In this document: one piece after another, positions 26,581-37,347 of the stretch
Position numbering within the stretch: the stretch's first letter is position 1
Layout of the letters: the number at the start of each line of letters is the position of its first letter
DNA from: Lycocorax pyrrhopterus obiensis
Taxonomy: Eukaryota; Chordata; Aves; Passeriformes; Paradisaeidae
Reading direction: 5' to 3'
Assembly: GCA_014706295.1 (NCBI GenBank)
Contig: JACSVZ010000001.1
Location: forward strand, 82,334,237-82,398,236
Length of the DNA: 64,000 nt
The notes under the pieces: generated by a model
What the model was told of the DNA's origin: nothing
What the model saw: only the letters and a program-made list of their open reading frames with translations
The model's database searches: none
Program-made: the position numbers and the translations under genes

Positions 26581-29500
26581 CTTGATGTTAATGCCTGTGA
26601 GATCAGCGTGAGAATGGCCTTTGAGACACATAATGAACAATACTATCAGAGTTTGAGTGCATAGAATACTAGACTGCACTTTGGACCAACAAAGGGAGAG
26701 ATTGGCTTATTTACTATTAAGAAACCAATTTATAGTGTTATGAGGTTCTATGTCTCTGTTTACCAGGAAACAACACATAGCTCTGATGTTTATTTATTGT
26801 GTATACATTTCTCAGTTACTTGTTCCCCCAAAAAAACAGTTGGTGGTACTGTTATTGTATGGGAAGGCTTCGTTACACAATAACATTTGCTCACTTTGGT
26901 ACTGGGAAATGAAATGCCGAGCTAAACCCCACTACAAGGAAAAAGAGTAATAATTACTAACTAAACCATAAAACCAGTTTTCTAAAGCAAGAGAGTTTAA
27001 TATTAAGAGGAAGAAAAGTCCACCTTGGGGTTCTGTTTTTGTCAACTGATTTTCAAGTGAAAAGGCACTGCAGACCACTTTCAACCCCCCTGATAGAGGT
27101 GCTGAACTTTGTCATCATAACTACTGAGGTGCCAAAGCTCAAAAAAAATCATGCGGCACCCTAACAGGGGGTTAACCCACATTATTGTCCACAACTCCCA
27201 GATCTTGGCTCCATATACAGTGAAGACAGAAAAGTACTCCCAGGGCTTTTGAGGTGAAGCACCCAATGCAAGACTTTATCTTGCAACAGATTGCTTAGGC
27301 TACTTAGAAACAGGAAAAGTACAGCCCCAAGACACTTTGATGATATTTGGCAATAAAAAAGTGTTGTAATAACCACTGTGCAAAATCACTGATTTGAATG
27401 AAAGAGAACCACATCTATGCATTGGACTTAGACTGCTTCCTTCTCATATCATCTAATGCCTTTCTGTACACCACTCATTCGGGTTAATCCGTATACGGAA
27501 ATACCTTTTCTTCAAGTGTCTACTTTCTTGAGCTTTCAGAAGTCTTGACAATAACTTTGAATCATACCACATCTGACACCAGGGAAAGTCTGCTCATTAA
27601 CATTATGGAATAACTATCTTCAAACACTCAAAAGAAATTGTTAAAAAGCTCTTAATGGGTGTAATAATAGGCTACTGGAAATATGCAGAGCTGAATGTCG
27701 TAAACAGGTGAATTCTGAAACTTTGGAGTCCTGGGAGCTAAGTTTATAAGTTTCTGTGATAGCACAAGATGAATCACACTCCAACTGCAGAAGGAGCCTG
27801 TGATGATTCATTCAGATTTGGTCTTCATAGCTGCTTGAGTTAGGACAAGGAAATTACCCCATTTCCAACCCTACCATTCAATTACTTCCACAGATTCAGA
27901 GTTTTGTGAGACATTGCCGAGTAAGAGCTCCACTGCCATCTTTTAAACGCCTGTTCATACTTTAAAACACTCACTTTAATGATGCTAGTAAAATTTGTTA
28001 CTCTATGAATACAGCCAGGAGAGGACCTTCAGTTATTTAAGTCATGGTGGTAGCACGTACACAGCTTATACAAGCTGTTTGAAGAAAGAAGAATTTCCCC
28101 TCCTCCACCCCTGCATATTTTCCAGCATTTCTGACATAAAATGTGCAACGCAACAGCAACTAAGAGTTTTCTTTCTACATATTGGACTGTGCAAAACTAA
28201 GAATGTAATGAAAGCAAAGATCCAGAAAGGTCCTAACAAAGCACCACCATGTGGATATTTATTCCATTCTCTACCAATATTCACTGTTATCTAATTCAGA
28301 ATGATAGTTTTTTGGAAGGGAGATTGTCATACAACTTCTACAAGAGATGTCTTGAAGTCAAGCAAGGTTTGTCTTTGGTATGAATTACATGTTCTGCCTG
28401 AGAATACTGGATATGTTCTGCCTGTTTCATTCTGGGACAATATCCATCACATATAAAATTCATACTTCATTAAGTATTGCACTATCCCAAATGTGCATTT
28501 CAGAGTTTTGGTGGTAGATGGAAGACATTTTAAGATTAATAGTGTTGATTTCATAGACTATTATTTCAAAATTCAGGGCTTGATCTTGCAGCCAGCCACT
28601 ATTGACCCATTGGCTCTAATGCACTGTGTACACGAGGAGAGCAAGGCCTGACCATCTGTGTGCAAATGTTCAGCGTGGACTACAGCAGGGGGATCACTGC
28701 AATAAGCAATACGAAAGCATAGCACTAATGACATGAGAGTATTGACATAATGTAACAGAACCTGCAATCAGCATTCTCCAGAGCAGCTAAAGCCATTGTT
28801 TTCAAATTTGTAATCATGCTGAACACGGGCCTAAATCAGCACAAAAAAAAGTACGTCAATTTTAGTGTGAATTAGAACAAGAGAGTCAACATGATGGGAA
28901 GCATTATTGAGAATGTGAGTTCAAGGACTTCCTTCTTCCCAATTTTTGTTTCTCATTTTTTTTGTCAAGGCTTCCACTCAGGAGATGTAGCAAGTTCTTC
29001 TGTAAAGAGAGAGGAATGAAAAATGCCAGTAGACATTCCTGACAAGGAAGTTAAACCATGTTTTTTCTTCTACATACAGAGATGTGTTACTCATTTGGAA
29101 TGCTGCGTCAGACGAGGAGCAGAGCCTTGGCATTTTCTCATCCTTTGACCAAAAGGCTGTTAAGTCATCATCACACCTCTGTCACGCAGTGGTATTAGTA
29201 GCTCTTCCCACAATCAACTTCCCCCAGTAACTGAGTAGTCCTTGCTGGGCTTCCCTCTCAAATACACTGTTCACACGGGCACCAGCAAAGGGCATCGCAC
29301 CTGAATACCTGTTCTGTTGTCCGCTGTCACTTCATAGGGGTTGATTCTACAGAAGAGTTCTGGGACTCAGCCTGCTTCCAGGAGCTTTGTCTTAGGGATA
29401 AGTTTAACTCTTCTTACATGTTTTCTCTCCATTTCAAATGGCACAATCCGTTTCCATGGTACAATAACTCCTTTTGCTGTCAACTCTTATTTTGACGGAG

Positions 29501-31867
29501 CACTTGTTTCTGATCCCGTCTCTTCTTTATCTGCTTTGACAGAACCTGTTAGAGCAGAGGAAAGGCTCAAGGACTAATTGTAGTTCTGTGAAATAGTCTG
29601 ATTTTCACGTTGCTGTGCAACTGATTATTATTTAGCATCTACAGTTGTAAGCCAGTAAATATTAACCAACGTTCCTGATCCTACACGCTTTTTCAAAGAA
29701 CTCAAGTCGTTCCTGTAGGCAAGCTCTTTGAACATCACAAGTGCCTGACTTGCTAAGGCCTTTTGTAGGAAGAAATTAACAATAAAAAATATAAGAAATA
29801 AAAAAAAGAAAGAATCAGGCTTGGTTTGCTAATGTGGGCTGCAGTCAGAAACTGGAAAATGCTTCAGCACTTGCAATGCAGCACTGGACACTTTACATTT
29901 ATAACGATCTTCACTGCATTCTGATGATATGTTTCCACTGAGCTTTTAATACCAGTTTGTTATTTCTTAACATCTGGATCCGATTTAATAGCAATCACAC
30001 ACGTTGAAAAGAGCTTGGGGTTTGGGGCTTTGAGAGGGCAGGAAAGGTGGCTTTCAGTAGACGAATGAGTCTTGAGTCATTCAAAGGGAATCCCATTCAG
30101 GACAAATAATTTACTTTTTCCTTTACCTTACTGAAACATGGCTCAAAAAAAACCCCTGTCCAATATTTTAGTCCAAGAATTTCAAAACCAGATGGAGCAG
30201 GGTTTAAATGCCTTAAACTTAAGCATATAGCACTATTTTGGATCCGCTGGGATATTCAAACATCAGTACGGAGCTGTCAGCCATGTCATCGGGAAGACCC
30301 ATGCCACTCTGGCTGGATTCAAGTATTCCAGAGGGAGCACTGAAAATTAGTAGCCACATTTGTAACCCTTGGCCATTACAGTTGAACAGGAGTTGCACAG
30401 ACATTGCAATGTACAAGAAGCGATAACAGAGAGTCATTGGTCTTCTGGAAAAGTTGAAATCTGAGCCTTTACACTAGCAAGGGCAGCAGCAGGTCAAAGC
30501 CACCGAAAACCAAAATATTAAAGATACAGCAGCTTCAACGCAGTTGCCTTGGATGGTTGTGTTGGGTGCCGATCTTTACCTACCAGAGGAGCTAAACGGG
30601 TTATCAACTCAATTATCAGTAAGAAGAAAATGCAATACAAAATGCTGTCATGTGCAGGAGACGATTGACTTTTATCTTGTGCCAGGTGAAAAATTGCGAT
30701 TCCAGATCAAATTCTCTCCTTGTATAAAAATGGATTTTGTCCCCACTCACTAAAAGGAAATACATTCAATTACATCCCCAAAGAAGTCAATCCCTCCATT
30801 CTATGCACATAGAAAAGATATTTTAATTTGAATTCTTTATATTCCACAAATATTTCCATCACTCATTTGATTCTTTGGGGGGCAGAAAGCAAATTTTATT
30901 TTGTCCACAACAATAGTTGTGGGGCCATTATTACAGAAAGTAGACATCTGGGGTGGTATTTACTAACTAAATGTAGATTGAACTAATCTCTATAGCTTTC
31001 CTTCATAATCAGGAAGACAGGGGGAAACATATTTAGCTGTTATTTTCCTTATGCTAAAGTAGGCATCTAAAATAGGCCAAAAAACTGCACCTTAGTTAGA
31101 AGTGTCCATTTGTCTTCACCAATAACATGGAACTATGGGTATCTCAGAAGTACATGTCAGCACTGCAGATGTCTATAGTTAGATGAGATTAATTCAGTCC
31201 CAAGGATAAGAAGATATGCAGATTATTGTTAACACCTCTTAACAGCAATTACCCGTATTATGAGGTATACTCAGCTGTGGATTAAATGAAAAACAAGCTT
31301 AATGTTCCTTTGCCTTCAAGCCCATAATAGTCCTGCTACTGCAACATTCCTTCTAGTGGGAAGTAATACACCAGTGATGATATACTGCTATTTAATATGA
31401 CAATTTATGACAAGAGTTGGATATCAGTTCTGTAATGCCCCTACTAACATATTTTTCAGCATCACGGTTCATCACGAATGTCTACATTAAATATTAGGAG
31501 AACAGCATCTGTCTGGTGCAGAGAATTGCAGTAGAGGTGCTTAAATTGGTATAGATAAAGATGTACAGGTGTGGAAGCAGCACAAAGAATCACGTGGCAG
31601 GAGGAGGGCTAGAAGAATGATGCATTGATGTCACTTAGATCAGGAGGTCATCAAGATACCAGCACATCTCTATGTTTCTTCTCAGGATACCCAAACTGGG
31701 AAAGAAAAGACAGTGTGTAAATCCTGAGTGCTCACAGGTGGAACAGGATGCAGAGACTAATCCCCAGTTTATATGCGGAAAAAAACAGGCATATCCAAAA
31801 TCACCAAACTAAACTGAACCCAAAAGACATGAAGAGAACCTGGCCTATTTCTCTCGTCCCCTGTGTA

Positions 31868-32150
31868 ATAGAATCATAGAATCATTAAGGTTGGAAAATA
31901 CCTCTAAGATCAGTGAGTCTAACCATTAAGCCAGCACTGCCAAGTCCACCAATAAACCATGTCTATAAGCACCACATCTACACCTTTTCTGAACACTTTC
32001 AGAGACGGTGACTCCAGCACTTCCCAGGGCAGCCTGTTGCCATGCTTGACCACCCTTTCAGTGAAGAAATTTTTCCTAATGTTGAATCTAAACCTCCCCT
32101 GGCGCAACTTGAGGCCATTTCTGTTTGTCCTATTGTTAGTTGCCTGAGGG
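31868..32150 (-). mobile_element. CR1 fragment
   Basis: Begins TAGAATCATAGAATCATTAA, then GGTTGGAAAATACCTCTAAG, CACTGCCAAGTCCACC, AGCACCACATCTACACC, GCAGCCTGTTGCCATGC and GAAGAAATTTTTCCTAATGT. Minus-oriented CR1 3' region, with weaker similarity possible to about 32230. Related in order of blocks to the copy at 18081. Confidence 0.9.
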
Positions 32151-32789
32151 AGTGACATACAACTGTGTCCCTGTGGCAGCACTGGGAATCTCGGTCTGCC
32201 TGCCTGCACATCAGCGTCTTGGTGCTGCAAGGGAAGAGTGAACATACATGATTTGGTGTTGCATGTGCTTGTGGAAATGTGTGGAGTAATGAATGAAATC
32301 AGCTCGGTGTTAAAATACAGTCACCCTCCCCTCTCTAAGATCTCCTGCTGAGATCTCCTATGCTGTTGCTACAATGCTGCAGCATTGTTTCTGACAAAGT
32401 ACCTCTCCGTCTCTGTCAAAAAACAGATCCTCATCAGCCTAGATCCACTATTTTCTTTCATGTCAGTAAATATACGAGGGCAGGAAATATTTGACACTAC
32501 TGTAACACCAAAGACTTCATGAGTATTACGCCAGATTTTTGGAGGCACAGTTAAGAAGAAATTCCAGTACTGCTCAACTTTTAATTTCAGAGCAGCAGCA
32601 TGACTAAACTCACAATTACATTATTTCACCTGGATGAAACCGAAGAGAAAAATGGACAGTGACAAACCTCATCCTAGAAAACACTGGATTATGGGAGACA
32701 GGGAGGTTTACAACTGATTATGTTCCACAGCTTTGTGAATGAACAGGTTGAAATCTGGCACTTACCTATAAGAAAGAAAAATTAATGCT

Positions 32790-33080
32790 TGGGTAAATTA
32801 TTAATTGAAAAGAAAAAGAGCCAAGCCCTTTGCTGGCATAAACTGCCACAGCTCTATCGATTTCAAACAAGAGCTTATTTGCATCAGATGAACATCCAAG
32901 CCATATTTTATAATATGCTCAACTTTGATTAATTGTTATTACAGTCCTAAAAAGAATTTTTCATTCCTCAATTATTTTCACACTATACATAAAAAGAAAA
33001 AAAAAAAGCCCTGCCACTGAATACACCAATAAATATTCTTTAGCTGTAAGACAATTAATAATTCTTTTCATAATTTGAAG
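32790..33080. promoter_or_regulatory. Candidate noncoding regulatory element
   Basis: Holds a second perfect ATTTGCAT octamer (32877-32884) with an ATCGAT word nearby and TTAATTG and GATTAATTG words on both sides. Resembles the element at 22020 in composition. Inference only. Confidence 0.25.
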
Positions 33081-33612
33081 AACATTAGACTTGATGTTCA
33101 CAGCTGACTTGTCTTGAAAAGTGAGCAACTACATCTCCTACACTCATTCGGGTGGACTCAACAATGTTGTCTGTGTTCAATTTTCTGTTTTTCCTTTCAC
33201 CAATGCGTTAGGTCATCAGGAACACCTCCTGAACAGAAATCCCCAAATGGACACTTTAAACGTCTGGACAAAACTGGATGTGGTTTTCTATGTAACCGGT
33301 GTAGAGGTGGCTGTATGGAGCCATCTGAAAAACTCTTATTCTCATTGTTCAGAACTACAGAAGTATTATTCATGCAGCAGTCTGGGCCTCCATTCTTCTG
33401 CCTTTAATTTACATATCATTACAATTCTTCCTTAGAAATAAAAACCCCCGCATTATTCTGAGTCCTGTGCTCCCATGTGATACAGACCAGGTTTTTCCTT
33501 GATCTGTCAATGATTTTATGGCTCATTCCCTTTCCTTCTGTATTATTATAGTAGTAACATACTGCATGTTTAGGAAAATCATGTCTGTAGGCTGTTAGTC
33601 TCCAGATGTGTG

Positions 33613-33721
33613 AGACAGGGCGAAAGGAAGGAGAAGGGAGAGAAAAAAGCAGGAAGGAAGTAAAAGAAAATTGAGAGGGAGAAGGGGGCAAGAGAGGGAG
33701 GAAGGAAGGAAAATGGGGAGC
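33613..33721. repeat. (GGAA)-rich purine tract
   Basis: About 110 bp almost entirely of G and A, with GGAAGGAA and GAGAGGGAG words. Low complexity, no strict period. Confidence 0.7.
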
Positions 33722-34706
33722 TACCCCATGGCTACAGAAATCAACGCATCTGATTGCTTTGGGAAATGTTGAGTGAATTCTTGAGGTCCAAGCACAAGTC
33801 ATGAGGTGTTCTCTTCAGTCAGATCTCCTCTGTGGATGCACTTGTGCATAACAACCATGTTTACATCTAAAATTTTTTTCTCAGATAAATCTGCCTTACT
33901 TGTGTTTATTTAACAGCTGATTTTTTTCAGTGGCTTCATACTGAATACACCAATATCCTTCATCTCAATCAACCATGGTGTAATACCTGATGGGGGTAAA
34001 TACTTGACCTCTCCTTAATTTAAAGACCATTTAGAATTATGTCATGAACCTGCTCTGTGCTGTCTAGTGTCATGATCTCCTCTGACTTCATATGCCAAGC
34101 AACCTTGGACTAAATTTATACTTAGATATTCTGAAGAATATATCTATTAAAAAAAAACAACAAAAAAACCACAGTCATTTTGGTAGTTCAGAACACAAGG
34201 TTCTGTGAGTAAGCATTCTGAACCTTTACAGAAAGGTGCTATAGAATTTGCAATAGGATTATAAAAGGTTACACGATTTTAAAGCAGATTGGAAGATTCT
34301 TTAATAGGGAGTCCATACACTGTTATATTTTATGGACCTGACCCTTTCACAGCGACAAATCATGTTTGATTAAAATGGTCACATAAAAGGGTATTTGCTT
34401 CAGCAAACTACTTACAAAATACGCTGCGGTTCCAAAATCAGGCTCTATTGTCAACCATAAACATCAACAGATGTTTCTAAACTTGATTCTGCCATCTTGA
34501 AGATATGAACAGAAAATATTGTGTAGTGTATTCTAGTGTGTATTATGGGAGCAATTGGTTGATCCCAACTGTTAAAGCAACGAAAATATGTTCTTTCTTG
34601 AAGTTGTTCAAATCTAATATAGTAACAACTATGGAAGGAAGATCAGTAAACACCGATTTACTCCTGTGGGTTATTAATATTTTCTCATACATCGCCATTC
34701 TTTTTC

Positions 34707-34940
34707 ATAGGATCATAGGGAAATTCAGGTTGGAAGGAAGCTCAGGAGGTCTCTAGTCCAATCTTCTGCCCAAAGAAGGGCCACATGTGAGGTCACACCA
34801 TGTTATGTGGGGCTTTATCCAGTCTGGTCTTGGAAACCTCCAGACACAGAAGCTGCATAATGCCTCTGCGCAGGTTGTGAATCTCCTGTTTCCATGTATT
34901 CCCACTGTCCCTCATCCTCCAACCATGCATCACTTCCTTA
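34707..34940 (-). mobile_element. CR1 fragment
   Basis: Begins TAGGATCATAGGGAAATTC, then AGGTTGGAAGGAAGCTCAGG, GTCTCTAGTCCAATCTTCTG and GGGCTTTATCCAGTCTGGTC, followed by TTGGAAACCTCCAGACACAG. This is the order of a reverse-complemented CR1 3' UTR, diverged from the other copies. Confidence 0.85.
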
Positions 34941-35221
34941 GCTAAGGCTTTTCTTCTGGTTTGTGTGTTGTCATAGCTGTGTTTTAATCCCTAAACTGGA
35001 TTTACATTGGTGTACCTTAGTACCTGTAAAAAGTCCTGGTGATACTAATGAGATTATGCCCATGTGCAAAGGCATCCATACCTGGGGCAGGACTGCAGAC
35101 TCTGCAGACCTTCTATGTAAGCAAAGGAGAGCAAATATCAAGTCAAAAAAATATTTCATAGAATTTCAACTTGCCTTTTAAACAAATACATTTTCTGTAG
35201 ATTTCACTTGTTAGGCAACAC

Positions 35222-35345
35222 CAAACTCAAACACCAAAAACAATAAAAAGCCCCCAAAAAACCCACCAAAAAAACCCCCACAACAACAAAAAAAACCCCA
35301 ACAACAACAACAAAACCCCCAACAACAACAAAAAAAATCAAAACA
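35222..35345. repeat. A/C-rich low-complexity stretch
   Basis: Built of CAACAA, AAAAACCCC and CCAAAAAA words with almost no T or G. The Val/Phe-rich minus-strand frame across it is an artefact. Confidence 0.85.
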
Positions 35346-35770
35346 AGCCCATAAAATCCCTTCCATAAGATGCATATATAATTTAACAAGCCTAATTTAA
35401 CAAACCTGGGTGTGTAAAAGAAACTGGAACAGTAGATATATTTAAAACAGTCTAAGTCAAATCCTGAGAAGCTTTATGTAATGCAGTAATGATCTACCTA
35501 GAATTATAATAAATTTTCTATTCAGTATGCTAGCTTATCCCACATATTTAAGGACAGAAACAGGCAAATAAATGAAGACAAGATTTGAGACTGTGACTTA
35601 AAAAATAGAGAAAACGGGAGTCTAATATATACTGTCAGATAAAAGGAGCCTGAAGGGAGATGATAACACAGTTTAAATACCCTGAAGGAAGCAATATCAA
35701 GGAATGAAGAAAGTTATTCACACTATGTAGTAGAGCTAAACCAATTTGTGTTTAACAGGACCTGCAAATT

Positions 35771-35788
35771 AAAAAAAAAAAAAAAAAA
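35771..35788. repeat. (A)18 run
   Basis: Uninterrupted run of 18 A followed by CAAACC. Confidence 0.9.
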
Positions 35789-36899
35789 CAAACCTACTTC
35801 AGCAAGACAATATGAACATTTCAGGGGAACAGTACTGCATAACTAACTAGGACTCCAGCAGGGAGACTGCCACACTCTTCAACTTTTTTAACACCTTTGC
35901 TCCCTTGCTGGTCAGCCAGGTAGGCCCTGGTCCTGCAGTTGCCCCATCTCTCAGTGGGGTGCCCACCTCTTCACCCATGTTAATCCCCTTGGCTGGCTGG
36001 AGCTCCGTGCTCACCTTTACCCACAATGACAGGGCCAATCAGTGCCCACCCAGCTCTCATCTGTACCAGACACCCCTGTGAGAGCCAGCCTGTTTCTGGG
36101 AAGGCTCCTTCGAAAGCATGAAGACTGGGAAGCATCTCCATGTGAAGACTGGCCCATAGCCTCAGCGTGGTCATTGGTGGAACCCCACTGCACACCACCC
36201 ACCAAGCTGCACTGTCCTTAGCACTTAGCAGCGACCACCACCAGCAGACCAAAAGCCCTGTCATCAAGGGCTTTCATATGATCATCATCATATGATGCCT
36301 GCCCCACACATTTTCAGGAGGTTTCTTTCAGATTACTGGACTAGATTGCATCTAGTCCATTCCTGTGTCCTGCATGCTCACTACCAACTACAATGGACCA
36401 GGTGTGCTCCTGGACTACCTCTTCCAACGTGAGATGTTTCTAGTTTAGGTGCTCTGAGACCACTCTGAAGGAAAGCAGAGAAAATGTGGATGGTGGGAGT
36501 TCAGTTCAAAAATGCATTCTTGATCCAAATTCAAATGCTAATGGAGATTAATCCAATTGCTCAGTGTTTCCAGGCAATTGCCTTCTTAGCCCTCTTCACC
36601 TGGGTGTAGAAAAATCTGGGCTTTATTCCCAGCATGAAGCTCTTTTGTTTCTGCATTTTTACTTTTGCATTCCTCACCCTCATGCTCCCAGTTTCTGCAG
36701 GGACCATCATTTATATCTGTGATTTCAGTTTCCTACTTTGTCTTTTTCCTACTTTGTCCCTGATACATTTATTTTTTCATTGGAAATGGCAGTCCCTGTG
36801 TATCACATTTAAGAAAGATACTTCCGTTTTTCCGATACCTTCTCTAAGACCAAGGACCCAAAGGAAGTGGCCCAAAGATCTCCAGAGATTCGGAAGCCC

Positions 36900-37347
36900 T
36901 GTTACTGTTTTCCTCATGGACGAGTAGAGAAACGACACGAAGTCCAGGCTCAGGGATAAATGGAAGCGCTTTAATGATTTCTCAGAAGGCTTTTATATGT
37001 GAGTTTGCAAAAGTGTATTAAATGGCATAAGGCAATTGGTTTTTTGCCATCCACCCCTTAAGGGGATTGGTCAAGTTCTAAGACATCCATCTCTGAATGT
37101 TTTTCTAGTTAGAATCATAACAATACTGCAAAACAACCTGCAGCTGCAAGAAGTTTACAAAACTGTAACATTGTTTTGAGTTACTTGCATGGGAAAGACA
37201 GAACTCTCACAAAAATGCTGCAGAGAGCTGAAGAAATTCTCTGCTGAAGCTTTTTCAGCATCCATAAGGCCCCAAGAGGGAAACCACTGTTTTAAGGTTC
37301 CCTACAGAGGAAAGGACAGAGGCAATAATCAGCCTGCAACAGTAACA
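36900..37347 (-). mobile_element. Probable solo LTR of an endogenous retrovirus
   Basis: The 448-bp block is bounded by a perfect 8-bp inverted repeat, TGTTACTG at 36900 and CAGTAACA ending at 37347, with the TG...CA ends required by retroviral integrase. Read on the minus strand it has two CCAAT boxes (37066-37070, 37035-37039), a TATA box ATATAAAA at 36998-36991, and an ATTAAA poly(A)-type signal at 36975-36970 about 16 bases later. This compact short-R promoter/polyadenylation layout is known in avian retroviral LTRs. Flanks AAGCCC and CAGCAC agree at 4 of 6 bases, possibly a decayed target duplication. No internal viral genes are seen beside it, so I call it solo. The family is not identified. 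Confidence 0.75.

Larger units (their letters stand above)
18916..31867. other. Intergenic, about 13 kb, largely unique
   Basis: No gene recognised. Contents include a C/T-rich stretch at 19385-19800, a candidate homeodomain/POU-rich element at 22020-22170, a purine-rich stretch at 25135-25300, a 30-bp tandem duplication at 26521-26580, a 24-bp duplication near 28389 and an A-rich stretch at 29773-29815. Short open frames throughout have no recognisable domains. Confidence 0.55.
32151..34706. other. Intergenic, nothing coding recognised
   Basis: AT-rich DNA including a candidate regulatory stretch at 32790-33080 and a purine-rich tract at 33613-33721. Confidence 0.55.
34941..36899. other. 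Intergenic with low-complexity stretches
   Basis: Contains an A/C-rich stretch at 35222-35345, an 18-base A run at 35771-35788, and a GC-richer patch at about 35850-36260 with open frames on the minus strand but no recognised identity. Two adjacent short hairpins lie near 36252-36290. Confidence 0.55.

Noticed and set aside
31919..32245. 108-codon minus-strand frame
   Set aside because: It lies within a CR1 3' region, which is not protein-coding.
36634..36927. 97-codon hydrophobic frame with signal-peptide-like start
   Set aside because: T-rich chance frame that runs into the LTR boundary. No homology recognised.
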